A stretch of DNA of 15,628 nt from SZUA-584 sp964607965. GTDB lineage: Bacteria; Bacillota; Clostridia; Christensenellales; SZUA-584. A program made the position numbers and the translations under genes. Positions 1 through 6,209 of this stretch are shown piece after piece; position 1 is the stretch's first letter; the number at the start of each line of letters is the position of its first letter. The notes under the pieces were generated by a model. The model was not told the DNA's origin. It saw nothing but the letters and a program-made list of their open reading frames with translations, and ran no database searches. The DNA is taken from positions 1 through 15,628 of the forward strand of contig CAZSMH010000044.1 in the NCBI GenBank assembly GCA_964607965.1. Direction: 5' to 3'.

Positions 1-58
1 CTCGAACTCGTGTTACCGCCGTGAAAGGGCGATGTCTTAACCGCTTGACCAAGGGGCC
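1..58 (-). tRNA. tRNA-Glu (anticodon TTC), 3' end cut off by window edge
   Basis: The minus strand, read from 58 downwards, begins GGCCCCTTGGTCAAGCGGTT, which is a normal acceptor strand and D arm. An anticodon arm follows with loop CTTTCAC and anticodon TTC, which reads Glu codons. The T arm starts (GAGTTCGAG) and is cut at base 1, so the 3' acceptor half and CCA are outside the window. It lies 8 bases downstream of the elongator tRNA-Met and is probably transcribed with it from the promoter near 287-315. Confidence 0.93.
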
Positions 59-66
59 ATAATGGA

Positions 67-143
67 TGGTAGCGGCGACTGGACTCGAACCAGTGACCTG
101 CCGGGTATGAACCGGCCGCTATAGCCAACTAAGCTACGCCGCC
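67..143 (-). tRNA. Elongator tRNA-Met (anticodon CAT)
   Basis: The minus strand folds as a complete 77-base tRNA with an encoded 3' CCA. Acceptor GGCGGCG pairs with CGCCGCT, the anticodon stem is GCCGG/CCGGC around loop TTCATAC, and the T loop is GGTTCGAGTCC. The anticodon is CAT. Position 1 is G and pairs normally, unlike an initiator tRNA, and the sequence resembles Firmicute elongator tRNA-Met. A lysidine-modified tRNA-Ile2 also carries CAT and cannot be fully excluded by eye, but the acceptor and D-arm sequence fits Met better. Confidence 0.93.
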
Positions 144-182
144 ACACCGTTGTTTAATCACCACAGTCATTAGTGGTAATAC

Positions 183-259
<77 letters not shown>

Positions 260-286
260 TCGTAAACGTCAACGGACGCAAAAAGT

Positions 287-315
287 ATTCTATAACAAAA
301 CGCATGCCGCGTCAA
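287..315 (-). promoter_or_regulatory. Promoter of the tRNA operon
   Basis: On the minus strand a -35 box TTGACG (310-315) and a -10 box TAGAAT (287-292) are separated by exactly 17 bases. Transcription would start near 280, about 20 bases before the 5' end of tRNA-fMet, which suits processing by RNase P. The boxes are close to the housekeeping sigma consensus, as expected for stable RNA. Confidence 0.75.
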
Positions 316-422
316 CCGTTTTGCCAAAAAACATTTGCCTGCGATTATTAAATCAAACTTAACAGCCTTTATCGGCTTTATAATTTTTATATGCTGCAAG
401 ATTTATCTTGCCGTAATTGATA

Positions 423-431
423 TGCTATAAT
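423..431 (+). promoter_or_regulatory. Extended -10 promoter for the thioesterase gene
   Basis: TGC directly precedes a perfect TATAAT (426-431), giving an extended -10 element. The -35 region 17 bases upstream (TTATCT) is poor, which is common when an extended -10 is present. The predicted start lies near 438, about 20 bases before the coding start. Confidence 0.55.
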
Positions 432-459
432 ATTAGAAATAAACGGCGGAGATGTCCCT

Positions 460-957
460 ATGAGAAAAATTATAAACAAACAGCCCAATGCAAGCGAATG
501 TTTCGTGTGCGGGATTGAGAATGACAAAGGGCTGCATACCTTTTTTTACGAGACCGATACCAACGAAGTGGCTGCGATTTTTACGCCGCACAGTATGCAT
601 CAAAGCTATCCCGGTCGCCTTCACGGCGGTATTGCGGCATGCATACTAGACGAGACCATAGGCCGTGCGGTTCAGATTGGAGAGCCTGATATGTGGGGCG
701 TAACGGTGCAGCTTACTCTCTCATACAAAAAACCGCTGCCTTACGGTGTTGAACTTAAAGCGCTCGGGCGCATAACAAAGCAAAGCAGGCTGCTTTTTGA
801 GGGCGAAGGAGAAATCTATACGCCGGACGGTCAAATGGCCGTAACCGCTAAAGCAAAGTATTTTAAAATGCGAATCAACCAAATTTGCGACGAGTTTTCC
901 GAAGACGACTGGAAAATACATACGGATAAGGACGACCCCTCAACTATATCTATATAG
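460..957 (+). CDS. PaaI/4HBT-type hotdog-fold thioesterase
   Basis: This 165-residue protein looks like a single hotdog-fold acyl-CoA thioesterase domain. Near the N-terminus it has a C-F-V-C-G-x-x-N-x-x-G-L segment (residues 14-25), typical of one PaaI-like subgroup. The signature HGG follows at 55-57, with the candidate catalytic acid D64 in the long central helix, and then the QLTLSYKKPLP strand region. Members usually form dimers or tetramers and cleave acyl-CoA thioesters in the cytoplasm; the substrate cannot be read from sequence. The ATG follows a purine-rich GGCGGAG about 9 bases upstream. The last ~25 residues are acidic and lie outside the usual domain. It is transcribed away from the tRNA operon. 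The next gene has its own promoter, so co-transcription is not needed. Confidence 0.85.
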   Translation: MRKIINKQPNASECFVCGIENDKGLHTFFYETDTNEVAAIFTPHSMHQSYPGRLHGGIAACILDETIGRAVQIGEPDMWGVTVQLTLSYKKPLPYGVELKALGRITKQSRLLFEGEGEIYTPDGQMAVTAKAKYFKMRINQICDEFSEDDWKIHTDKDDPSTISI

Positions 958-981
958 CTTTTACCGTGTTGTTCGTGCGGC

Positions 982-1009
982 TTGACACCCTGCATATTTT
1001 AGATAGAAT
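982..1009 (+). promoter_or_regulatory. Promoter of the ArAE-GNAT fusion gene
   Basis: A perfect -35 TTGACA (982-987) is followed after 16 bases by -10 TAGAAT (1004-1009). The predicted start is near 1016, about 27 bases before the ATG at 1043. The boxes sit in the short gap after the thioesterase stop codon, so this gene can be expressed separately. Confidence 0.7.
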
Positions 1010-1042
1010 GTAGTTTGAATTATTACGGTGTTGGAGGAAAGC

Positions 1043-2008
1043 ATGAAGCCGCGGTATAAAATAGGTATGCGCACAGTAAAAACCGTCGTTGCGGCGGGTA
1101 TATGCCTTTTTACATTTCAGCTTCTTAACCTTGAAGGCGGGATAAACGGCGTTCATGCCGCTCTTGCCGCAGTTATATGCATGAAATCTTCGCTGCAGCA
1201 TTCCCTGCGCACAGGCATCGACCGCACCATCGGTACAATTATAGGCTCAGTTACCGGCGTACTTTTTCTGCTGGCAGGCGCGCATTTGCCGCTACTTTTA
1301 TTAAGCCTCGCAAGCGCGTTCGGCGTTCTTATTATTATTTACCTTTGCAATGTGTTAAGGCTTCAGGCCAGCGTACCTATCAGCGTTGTGGTGTTTCTTA
1401 TAATATTTATCACCAAGTACGATGTAAACCCGCTGTATTACGGCTTTGCGCGCCTTGCAGAGACGGTTTTCGGCATATTTATCGCTTATCTGACAAACCG
1501 TTTTCTTGGCAGGCAAAGGGGCATAAAACAAATCGTTTATTCCAAAGATACGACAGCCAACGGCATACGCGAAGCCTCGGATAAAGATATCAGCGCCGTT
1601 ATGGCGGTATGGCTTAACGCCGTTATCACAGCGCACCCTTTCATTGACAGCGAACACTGGCACCGTATATACGAGCAAACACGCGATTCTTTCAAATCAG
1701 CAGACCGACTGTTGGTATATACCACAGAGGGGCGTATAATTGGTTTTATATGTTTTGCGGCAGACGGAACAATACTCGGGCTCTGCGTCGCTCCATCGAT
1801 GCAGCGAGCCGGAATAGGAACGGCGCTTGTTGATTCTGTAAAGGCACAGATTTCGTGCCTCTCCATACGTGTTTATAAAAGAAATGACGCCGCCGTTAAG
1901 TTTCTGCTAAACCGCGGTTTTTTTGCCGAAATTCAGAAGAACGGCGAGTATGTTATGGAATGGTCAAAAAAGAGCAAGAGCTCATCCCCGCAAAACAAGC
2001 AGATATGA
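1043..2008 (+). CDS. Fusion: ArAE_1-type membrane domain plus C-terminal GNAT N-acetyltransferase
   Basis: This is a 321-residue protein with two parts in one unbroken frame. Residues 1-157 match the aromatic-acid-exporter N-terminal family (ArAE_1/FUSC-like): it opens MKPRYKIGMRTVKT, carries about five hydrophobic helices and has the RTIGTIIGSVTG motif of the family. Residues 174-308 form a GNAT domain resembling the YiaC/YjaB group: IREASDKDISAVMAVW, then HPFIDSEHW, the acetyl-CoA pyrophosphate loop QRAGIG at 254-259, and VYKRNDAAVKFLLNRGF. The domain therefore probably sits in the cytoplasm, tethered to the membrane. The ATG at 1043 is chosen because GGAGG (1033-1037) lies 5 bases upstream; a GTG at 1028 is in frame but overlaps that site. 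No internal start with a ribosome site precedes the GNAT part. Substrates of either half are unknown. The domain calls are firm; the joint function is inference. Confidence 0.85.
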   Translation: MKPRYKIGMRTVKTVVAAGICLFTFQLLNLEGGINGVHAALAAVICMKSSLQHSLRTGIDRTIGTIIGSVTGVLFLLAGAHLPLLLLSLASAFGVLIIIYLCNVLRLQASVPISVVVFLIIFITKYDVNPLYYGFARLAETVFGIFIAYLTNRFLGRQRGIKQIVYSKDTTANGIREASDKDISAVMAVWLNAVITAHPFIDSEHWHRIYEQTRDSFKSADRLLVYTTEGRIIGFICFAADGTILGLCVAPSMQRAGIGTALVDSVKAQISCLSIRVYKRNDAAVKFLLNRGFFAEIQKNGEYVMEWSKKSKSSSPQNKQI

Positions 2009-2031
2009 CCGTACGCGCTTTTAACGCTTTG

Positions 2032-2715
2032 TTATATTGTTATTGCCATATCGTCTTTACGCTTTCCGCGTTTTGCAAAAAGCAGTCTGCCTTCAAGCAG
2101 CTGCCTGTCAGCCGTCCGCGCTAACTGTACGGCAATACCCAATAATGCCAACGCCATAGCCGCGCCGCCTATCAAAAAAGCGTTTTCGGTAAGAAAATAT
2201 TCCAGCGGAACAAATATGCTTCCGGCTGTTTCAAATACTGATGTTTTCGCACCCTCTATGTATAAATAGACGCCTGTGAACGAAGATATACATCCGCCGA
2301 AAAGCGCCGCCGTTATTATTACGCCAACCCTTTTATACACAGCAGCCAACAGGCCGCAGAGCACGCACAAAGCCATTGCCGCAGGATATAATACTGAGGT
2401 TCCGTGTAGATTGAACACATACGCTGCAAATACCAAAACAAGCGCGCTGCCGACAAACCCGGTAAAAAACGCAGCTATGCGCGGTATAAAAAACAGCAAC
2501 AGATAAACGGCTGCGCCGCATCCGACAAAAAATATTAACGTCTCCGTTGAGTTGAGTGTAAGCTGGTCATAAACTAATATGTACAACACAAATTCGGCCA
2601 GCAGCGTGCCGCAAAGCGGCAACAGAAATCTTGCAAGTTTATACCCGAAGAATACATGCAGCAGCCCAAAAAGAATTACTGCACAGCAAATGATAAGCAA
2701 AACTAATGGTTCCAT
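2032..2715 (-). CDS. Multi-pass membrane protein, DUF4203/TMEM198-like (second of tandem pair)
   Basis: This is a 227-residue, strongly hydrophobic protein with roughly seven predicted membrane segments separated by short loops, and a basic C-terminal tail (residues ~200-227, ending KRGKRKDDMAITI). The N-terminal pattern of a long hydrophobic helix, then F-F-G-Y-K and a second glycine-containing helix resembles DUF4203/TMEM198-type proteins. The same pattern begins the upstream neighbour, so the two look like diverged paralogues. The ATG is preceded by GGAGG with 7 bases spacing, and only 14 bases separate it from the upstream stop, so the two are surely co-transcribed. Function is unknown. 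No catalytic or binding motif is seen. The family call rests on topology and motif feel, so it is moderate. Confidence 0.75.
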   Translation of the reverse strand: MEPLVLLIICCAVILFGLLHVFFGYKLARFLLPLCGTLLAEFVLYILVYDQLTLNSTETLIFFVGCGAAVYLLLFFIPRIAAFFTGFVGSALVLVFAAYVFNLHGTSVLYPAAMALCVLCGLLAAVYKRVGVIITAALFGGCISSFTGVYLYIEGAKTSVFETAGSIFVPLEYFLTENAFLIGGAAMALALLGIAVQLARTADRQLLEGRLLFAKRGKRKDDMAITI

Positions 2716-2729
2716 ACATATTCCTCCGT

Positions 2730-3335
2730 TTAACGCTTAGCTTTCCCTGTAAAGGCAAGCTGGACAATAAGACCGGCAAAAAACAATGCGCCCAGCACCG
2801 CTAAATACAACACCGAACTGTAAGTATCATATAAAGCCTGCAGGTCGCTTGCCAGCAAAGACTTAAGATTTATGCCCCTGACCATCTGATAAATAAACTG
2901 TGCAAGAGCAGACGCGCCTAAAAACGAGGTGAACACTGCAACAAACACGTGCCTGTAACCAAGTGTAAGCGCGCCTAATAAACAACATACCAAAAGCACC
3001 GCTCCATAGACGTACCAATTAAGTAAATTAAGGCTTAAAACGCTTACGGCCAGAAGGCAAAGAAGCATGCCGCCGCCAAAACCTATAAAAAATATACCTA
3101 GATACAGCAGCATTACAAAAAATGCAGCTGCTGCGATTCCTGCGCCTATGCTTACAAGCAGCAGTGCAGTGCCGTCAAGCGATACAAACATGGGAAGCAG
3201 TACGTTAGCAAGCATAAAACCCAATGTAAAGCCATATATACCCAGTATAACCTTAAGCCATCTGTTGCCGAAAAAACAGAATATAATACCGAGTATAAGA
3301 TGTCCTGCCAGAATTGCTATTACTGTAATATCCAT
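2730..3335 (-). CDS. Multi-pass membrane protein, DUF4203/TMEM198-like (first of tandem pair)
   Basis: This is a 201-residue protein with about seven hydrophobic segments covering nearly its whole length, short charged loops and a small basic C-terminus (TGKAKR). Residues ~8-45 (GHLILGIIFCFFGNRWLKV, then a GIYGFTLGF helix) align in pattern with the start of the downstream gene. This supports a tandem duplication followed by strong divergence. The pattern of glycine-rich helices, with phenylalanine and glycine ending the first helix, is like DUF4203 (eukaryotic TMEM198). The ATG has an AGGAAGGG ribosome site. A promoter of its own lies directly upstream. The biochemical role is unknown. Confidence 0.75.
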   Translation of the reverse strand: MDITVIAILAGHLILGIIFCFFGNRWLKVILGIYGFTLGFMLANVLLPMFVSLDGTALLLVSIGAGIAAAAFFVMLLYLGIFFIGFGGGMLLCLLAVSVLSLNLLNWYVYGAVLLVCCLLGALTLGYRHVFVAVFTSFLGASALAQFIYQMVRGINLKSLLASDLQALYDTYSSVLYLAVLGALFFAGLIVQLAFTGKAKR

Positions 3336-3356
3336 TGCTTCCCTTCCTTTTATATA

Positions 3357-3385
3357 ATTGTATCATACAAAGTTAGTGGTACCAA
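3357..3385 (-). promoter_or_regulatory. Promoter of the tandem membrane-protein genes
   Basis: On the minus strand -35 TTGGTA (3380-3385) and -10 TACAAT (3357-3362) are spaced by 17 bases, and TGA before the -10 makes it an extended element. The predicted start is near 3350, about 15 bases before the ATG. It lies just past the LysM gene stop codon, so the pair can be expressed independently of LysM and apgM. Confidence 0.65.
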
Positions 3386-3398
3386 TAGCCATATTGAG

Positions 3399-3881
3399 TT
3401 AACCAACTATTATCTGCATGCCCGGCTTTAGCTCTTCGTCTTTTGCCATGCCGTTCTTTTCGCGCAGCCTAGCGGCACTTATGCCGTACATCTGCGCAAT
3501 ATATTCTATGTCCTCGCCCTCGCGTACACTGTATAACACGCCGCAAGACTTTGGTATAAAAAGCGCATCTCCTTCCCGTATGTCTTCCGGATCGGCAAGA
3601 CCGTTTGCAAACATCAGCAGTTTCATTGTTGCGCCGTGCTTTCTCGCAATACCGTAAAGCGTATCGCCCGGTAAAACAGTATAACTTTGTTCGTTTCCCT
3701 CATATCCTCCGCCGCTGCAAAAGCCAATATACGGTATCTTTAAAGCAGCGTTTTTGCCAAATTCCTGTGCATCTGTAAGCCCGTTCGCCCGCATTATCAT
3801 GCATACGGGTACATGATACCAAGCGCTTAACGCTTCAATGCTGTCTTTTTGCCTTATTCTGTGAACAGTTAAAATCTTCAT
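3399..3881 (-). CDS. Triple LysM-domain protein without signal peptide
   Basis: From the ATG at 3881 the protein has 160 residues and consists almost entirely of three LysM repeats, at about residues 5-50, 65-112 and 115-160. The middle repeat is the most canonical (QSYTVLPGDTLYGIARKHG, then LMFANGLADPEDIREGDALFIP). The first is degenerate. A short glycine-rich linker (SGGGYEG) joins repeats 1 and 2. LysM binds N-acetylglucosamine polymers such as peptidoglycan. No signal peptide or membrane helix is visible, so it may act inside the cell, for example on the forespore surface in a spore former; that role is inference. GGGAG lies 9 bases before this ATG. An in-frame ATG at 3905 has no good ribosome site and is less likely. 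Confidence 0.85.
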   Translation of the reverse strand: MKILTVHRIRQKDSIEALSAWYHVPVCMIMRANGLTDAQEFGKNAALKIPYIGFCSGGGYEGNEQSYTVLPGDTLYGIARKHGATMKLLMFANGLADPEDIREGDALFIPKSCGVLYSVREGEDIEYIAQMYGISAARLREKNGMAKDEELKPGMQIIVG

Positions 3882-3900
3882 AGCGCCACTCTCCCGTATA

Positions 3901-3929
3901 TGCATATGCCAAAGGAGTATCCATATGCA
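3901..3929. repeat. Inverted repeat upstream of the LysM gene
   Basis: TGCATATG (3901-3908) and CATATGCA (3922-3929) are perfect 8-base inverted arms separated by 13 bases. The GCATATGC core is also nearly self-palindromic. It lies immediately upstream of the LysM gene ribosome site, in the apgM-LysM gap. It could be an operator or a leader hairpin. No T-tract follows on the minus strand, so it is not a simple terminator for apgM. Confidence 0.45.
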
Positions 3930-3949
3930 AAAAATAGCGCATAATGCTT

Positions 3950-5110
3950 CTATACTTCGCTGCGCAGCATTGCGACCAGCTTTGCTGCATCCATGTTAAA
4001 CCCCGATTCGCGGCAGTGCTGTTCGGTGAAGCGCCCGCCGGTACCGTCTTTCCCGTGCCCCAAAATCAGAAACGGCGCCGGTTCCGCCCCGTGCCCGCCG
4101 CTGTCTGAAAAAGTATAATGGTCGGAGACTACGAGAGCACTGTAAGGCGGCGCAAGCTGCTCAAAAAACGGGCGTATAAAATGCTCGTCTATCATTTCAA
4201 TCGCCTGTGTTTTCTTTCCAGGTTCCAGTTCGTGCGAGAGATCGTCAAGTTTCTGTATATGTATATATGCATTGTCGTAGTTTTTCAAAGCATCAAGAGC
4301 AGCATGCGTTTTTCGTTTCAGGAAGGTCTCAAAGCCCCCGTCCTCCGGCGTTTTTACACAGTCTATGTTAAAAAGCGCCGCGATACCGCACATAAGCGAA
4401 GTCTCGGCCAGCACAACCCGGCTGCCCGCATCCTGCCGCGATATTCTTGGAGCGCACGACGCGCCCCAAAACCATATACCATTAGCGGCGGTATCATTTT
4501 CGCTGGCCAAAACATCGTATGCTTTTTTCATCATTTCAAAATACGGCTGCATATGCGCGCCGCCCTGTAAATAATCCTCAATCCTGCAGCCTATTATCTC
4601 GTGCGCGGGCGCAAATGTAAGCTGCTGCGCAGTTTGAGCGGCTTTATCTATTACAAGTATGTTACGGAAAGTATCTATGTTAATAAGCTCTGCGCCGTTT
4701 TTAAAAACAGTCTTGTTTAAACGGTCGGCAAGCGGCCTTGCTTTATTCGTCTTAATATCATGCGCACTGTAGCTTCGCATTACGCTATTTTCAAAGCTTT
4801 CCCCTTCAAGCGCGACAAAATTGCACCGTATATAAAGCGCGTCTTGTTTTACGGGTATTCCCGCTCCCGCCGCCTCTATAACTGCACGCCCTTTGTAGCT
4901 TTTTTTTGCATCGAATCCTAAAAGTCCAAGATTGGCAACGGCGCTTCCCACCTCCATCCCCGGAGGGATTGTCTGCACCGTGCCCCTGCACCCTTTTGAG
5001 CAAAGCCCGTCAAGCGCCGGGGTTTTCGCCGCCTCCATAGGTGTTTTTCCCGAAAGTGCCGGCTGCGGTCTGTCCGCGATACCGTCTAAAACTATTGTCA
5101 GTTGCTTCAT
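3950..5110 (-). CDS. apgM: ApgM-family (archaeal-type) 2,3-bisphosphoglycerate-independent phosphoglycerate mutase relative
   Basis: This is a 386-residue alkaline-phosphatase-superfamily protein. It opens with VLDGIADRP, where D9 is the expected first metal ligand, followed by LSGKTPMEAAKTPALD, typical of ApgM. The candidate nucleophile serine is S56 in GSAVANLGLLGFD, where the family usually has GSD. The C-terminal metal site is present in altered form: KLDDLSHE (D289/D290, H293), VVSDHYTF (D330, H331) and H340 before GAEPAPFLI. ApgM interconverts 3- and 2-phosphoglycerate in glycolysis, but the subfamily also contains members once proposed as homoserine kinases, so the exact reaction is less certain. 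The ATG at 5110 has GGGAG with 7 bases spacing; a TTG at 5137 is in frame but lacks support. The LysM gene follows 68 bases later and may be co-transcribed. Confidence 0.82.
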   Translation of the reverse strand: MKQLTIVLDGIADRPQPALSGKTPMEAAKTPALDGLCSKGCRGTVQTIPPGMEVGSAVANLGLLGFDAKKSYKGRAVIEAAGAGIPVKQDALYIRCNFVALEGESFENSVMRSYSAHDIKTNKARPLADRLNKTVFKNGAELINIDTFRNILVIDKAAQTAQQLTFAPAHEIIGCRIEDYLQGGAHMQPYFEMMKKAYDVLASENDTAANGIWFWGASCAPRISRQDAGSRVVLAETSLMCGIAALFNIDCVKTPEDGGFETFLKRKTHAALDALKNYDNAYIHIQKLDDLSHELEPGKKTQAIEMIDEHFIRPFFEQLAPPYSALVVSDHYTFSDSGGHGAEPAPFLILGHGKDGTGGRFTEQHCRESGFNMDAAKLVAMLRSEV

Positions 5111-5148
5111 ATTCTGTCTCCCTTGCTTATGTGCCAAAGCTTTATGCT

Positions 5149-5157
5149 ATTATACCA
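5149..5157 (-). promoter_or_regulatory. Extended -10 promoter of apgM
   Basis: The minus strand shows TGG followed by a perfect TATAAT (5149-5154), an extended -10. The region 17 bases upstream (TATCAT) is a weak -35. The predicted start near 5142 leaves a leader of about 31 bases. It is divergent from the promoter at 5279-5284. Confidence 0.55.
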
Positions 5158-5278
5158 CGCGAAACGTGCAAATGATAATACACGTATTACCAAAAAAAGC
5201 CGATGTTTTTTCCTTCTTAAAAAAACATCTTAAAAACATGAATCTTATAACAGCCTGTATATGCAATGCAATATATAG

Positions 5279-5284
5279 TATAAT
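5279..5284 (+). promoter_or_regulatory. -10 box of the DUF1295 gene
   Basis: A perfect TATAAT lies 33 bases before the ATG at 5317. The hexamer 17 bases upstream, TGTATA, is only a partial -35. The spacing to the ribosome site (AGAGG) is suitable. The AT-rich stretch between the two divergent promoters (5160-5270) shows no other clear signal. Confidence 0.45.
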
Positions 5285-5316
5285 ATCTTTATCATCTTAT
5301 CATACAGAGGTATCAT

Positions 5317-6183
5317 ATGTACAAATTATCAAAAACTTTTTCTTTGCTTATTGTTCTTGCAGTTTATGCGGCTGCGTTTTTTGCGGGTCTGCTTGTTTTT
5401 GGCGCGATTAATGGTTATTCAATATGGCGGTACCTTTACGCGGACGTTGTAGCCACGGCGGTTGTTTGGGGCGCCGGTCTTGTATTTTCAAACTCGAGCC
5501 TTTATGACCCGTACTGGAGCGTCGCGCCGCCTGTGCTCTTTGCCTGTTTTCTTCTCGAAAAGGGATTTGCGGATGCCGCCGATGTTTTGCTGCTTTGTGT
5601 GCTGTTAATATGGGGGGTGCGCTTAACGGCAAACTGGATTATCGGCTGGCGCGGAATGGAACACCAAGACTGGCGCTATACCATGCTTAAAGAGAAAAAC
5701 AAAAAGCTCTGGCATGCGACCAACTTCTTTGGCATAAACATGATGCCTACTCTTATTGTGTTTGCAAATATGGTGCCTGCGTATATAGCCGCGAATGCAC
5801 AAAAAGGCATCAGCTGGCTTACCTTAGCCGGCGCTGCTGTATGTATATCTGCCGTTTTTCTCCAGATTTTCTCAGACCGGCAGATGCGAATATTCCGCAC
5901 AAATGCAGAATACAAAGGGAAGCACATAGAATCAGGTCTTTGGAAGTACTCCCGGCATCCCAATTATCTGGGTGAAGTTTCGTTCTGGTGGGGTATATTC
6001 ATTATGCAATTAGGCGCGGCTCCGCAGTACTGGTGGACTATAGCTGCGCCGGTGCTTATGACCCTGCTGTTCGTTTTTATCAGCATACCCATGATGGAAA
6101 AACGTCTTTCGGATACCAAGAAGGGCTACGATGCGTATAAAAAAACGACTTCCATACTGCTGTTTTGGCCGAGAAAAGCATAA
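5317..6183 (+). CDS. DUF1295 family membrane protein (steroid 5-alpha-reductase C-terminal fold)
   Basis: This is a 288-residue protein with about seven to eight hydrophobic segments. The C-terminal half carries the DUF1295/steroid-5-alpha-reductase-like signature: DRQMRIFR (187-194) followed by GLWKYSRHPNYLGE (207-220), WWGIFI, and a final MMEKRLSDTKKGYDAYKKTT. The same fold is used by isoprenylcysteine and phospholipid methyltransferases and by membrane reductases, with the R-H-P-N-Y region near the cofactor. The natural substrate is unknown, and an oxidoreductase is as likely as a methyltransferase. The ATG follows AGAGG with 6 bases spacing. It is a single-gene unit, divergent from apgM and convergent with uvrA, which ends 26 bases beyond its stop. 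Confidence 0.85.
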   Translation: MYKLSKTFSLLIVLAVYAAAFFAGLLVFGAINGYSIWRYLYADVVATAVVWGAGLVFSNSSLYDPYWSVAPPVLFACFLLEKGFADAADVLLLCVLLIWGVRLTANWIIGWRGMEHQDWRYTMLKEKNKKLWHATNFFGINMMPTLIVFANMVPAYIAANAQKGISWLTLAGAAVCISAVFLQIFSDRQMRIFRTNAEYKGKHIESGLWKYSRHPNYLGEVSFWWGIFIMQLGAAPQYWWTIAAPVLMTLLFVFISIPMMEKRLSDTKKGYDAYKKTTSILLFWPRKA

Positions 6184-6209
6184 TCAGCCTTAATAAACCG
6201 CCAAAACAA

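Noticed and set aside
1537..1866. Minus-strand frame opposite the GNAT part of the fusion gene
   Set aside because: It is a shadow of the coding strand, with no recognisable motif or ribosome site.
1996..2034. Bidirectional terminator between the convergent fusion gene and the membrane-protein gene
   Set aside because: Only a three-base GCG/CGC pairing is present in the short gap, with no T-tract, so it is not supportable.
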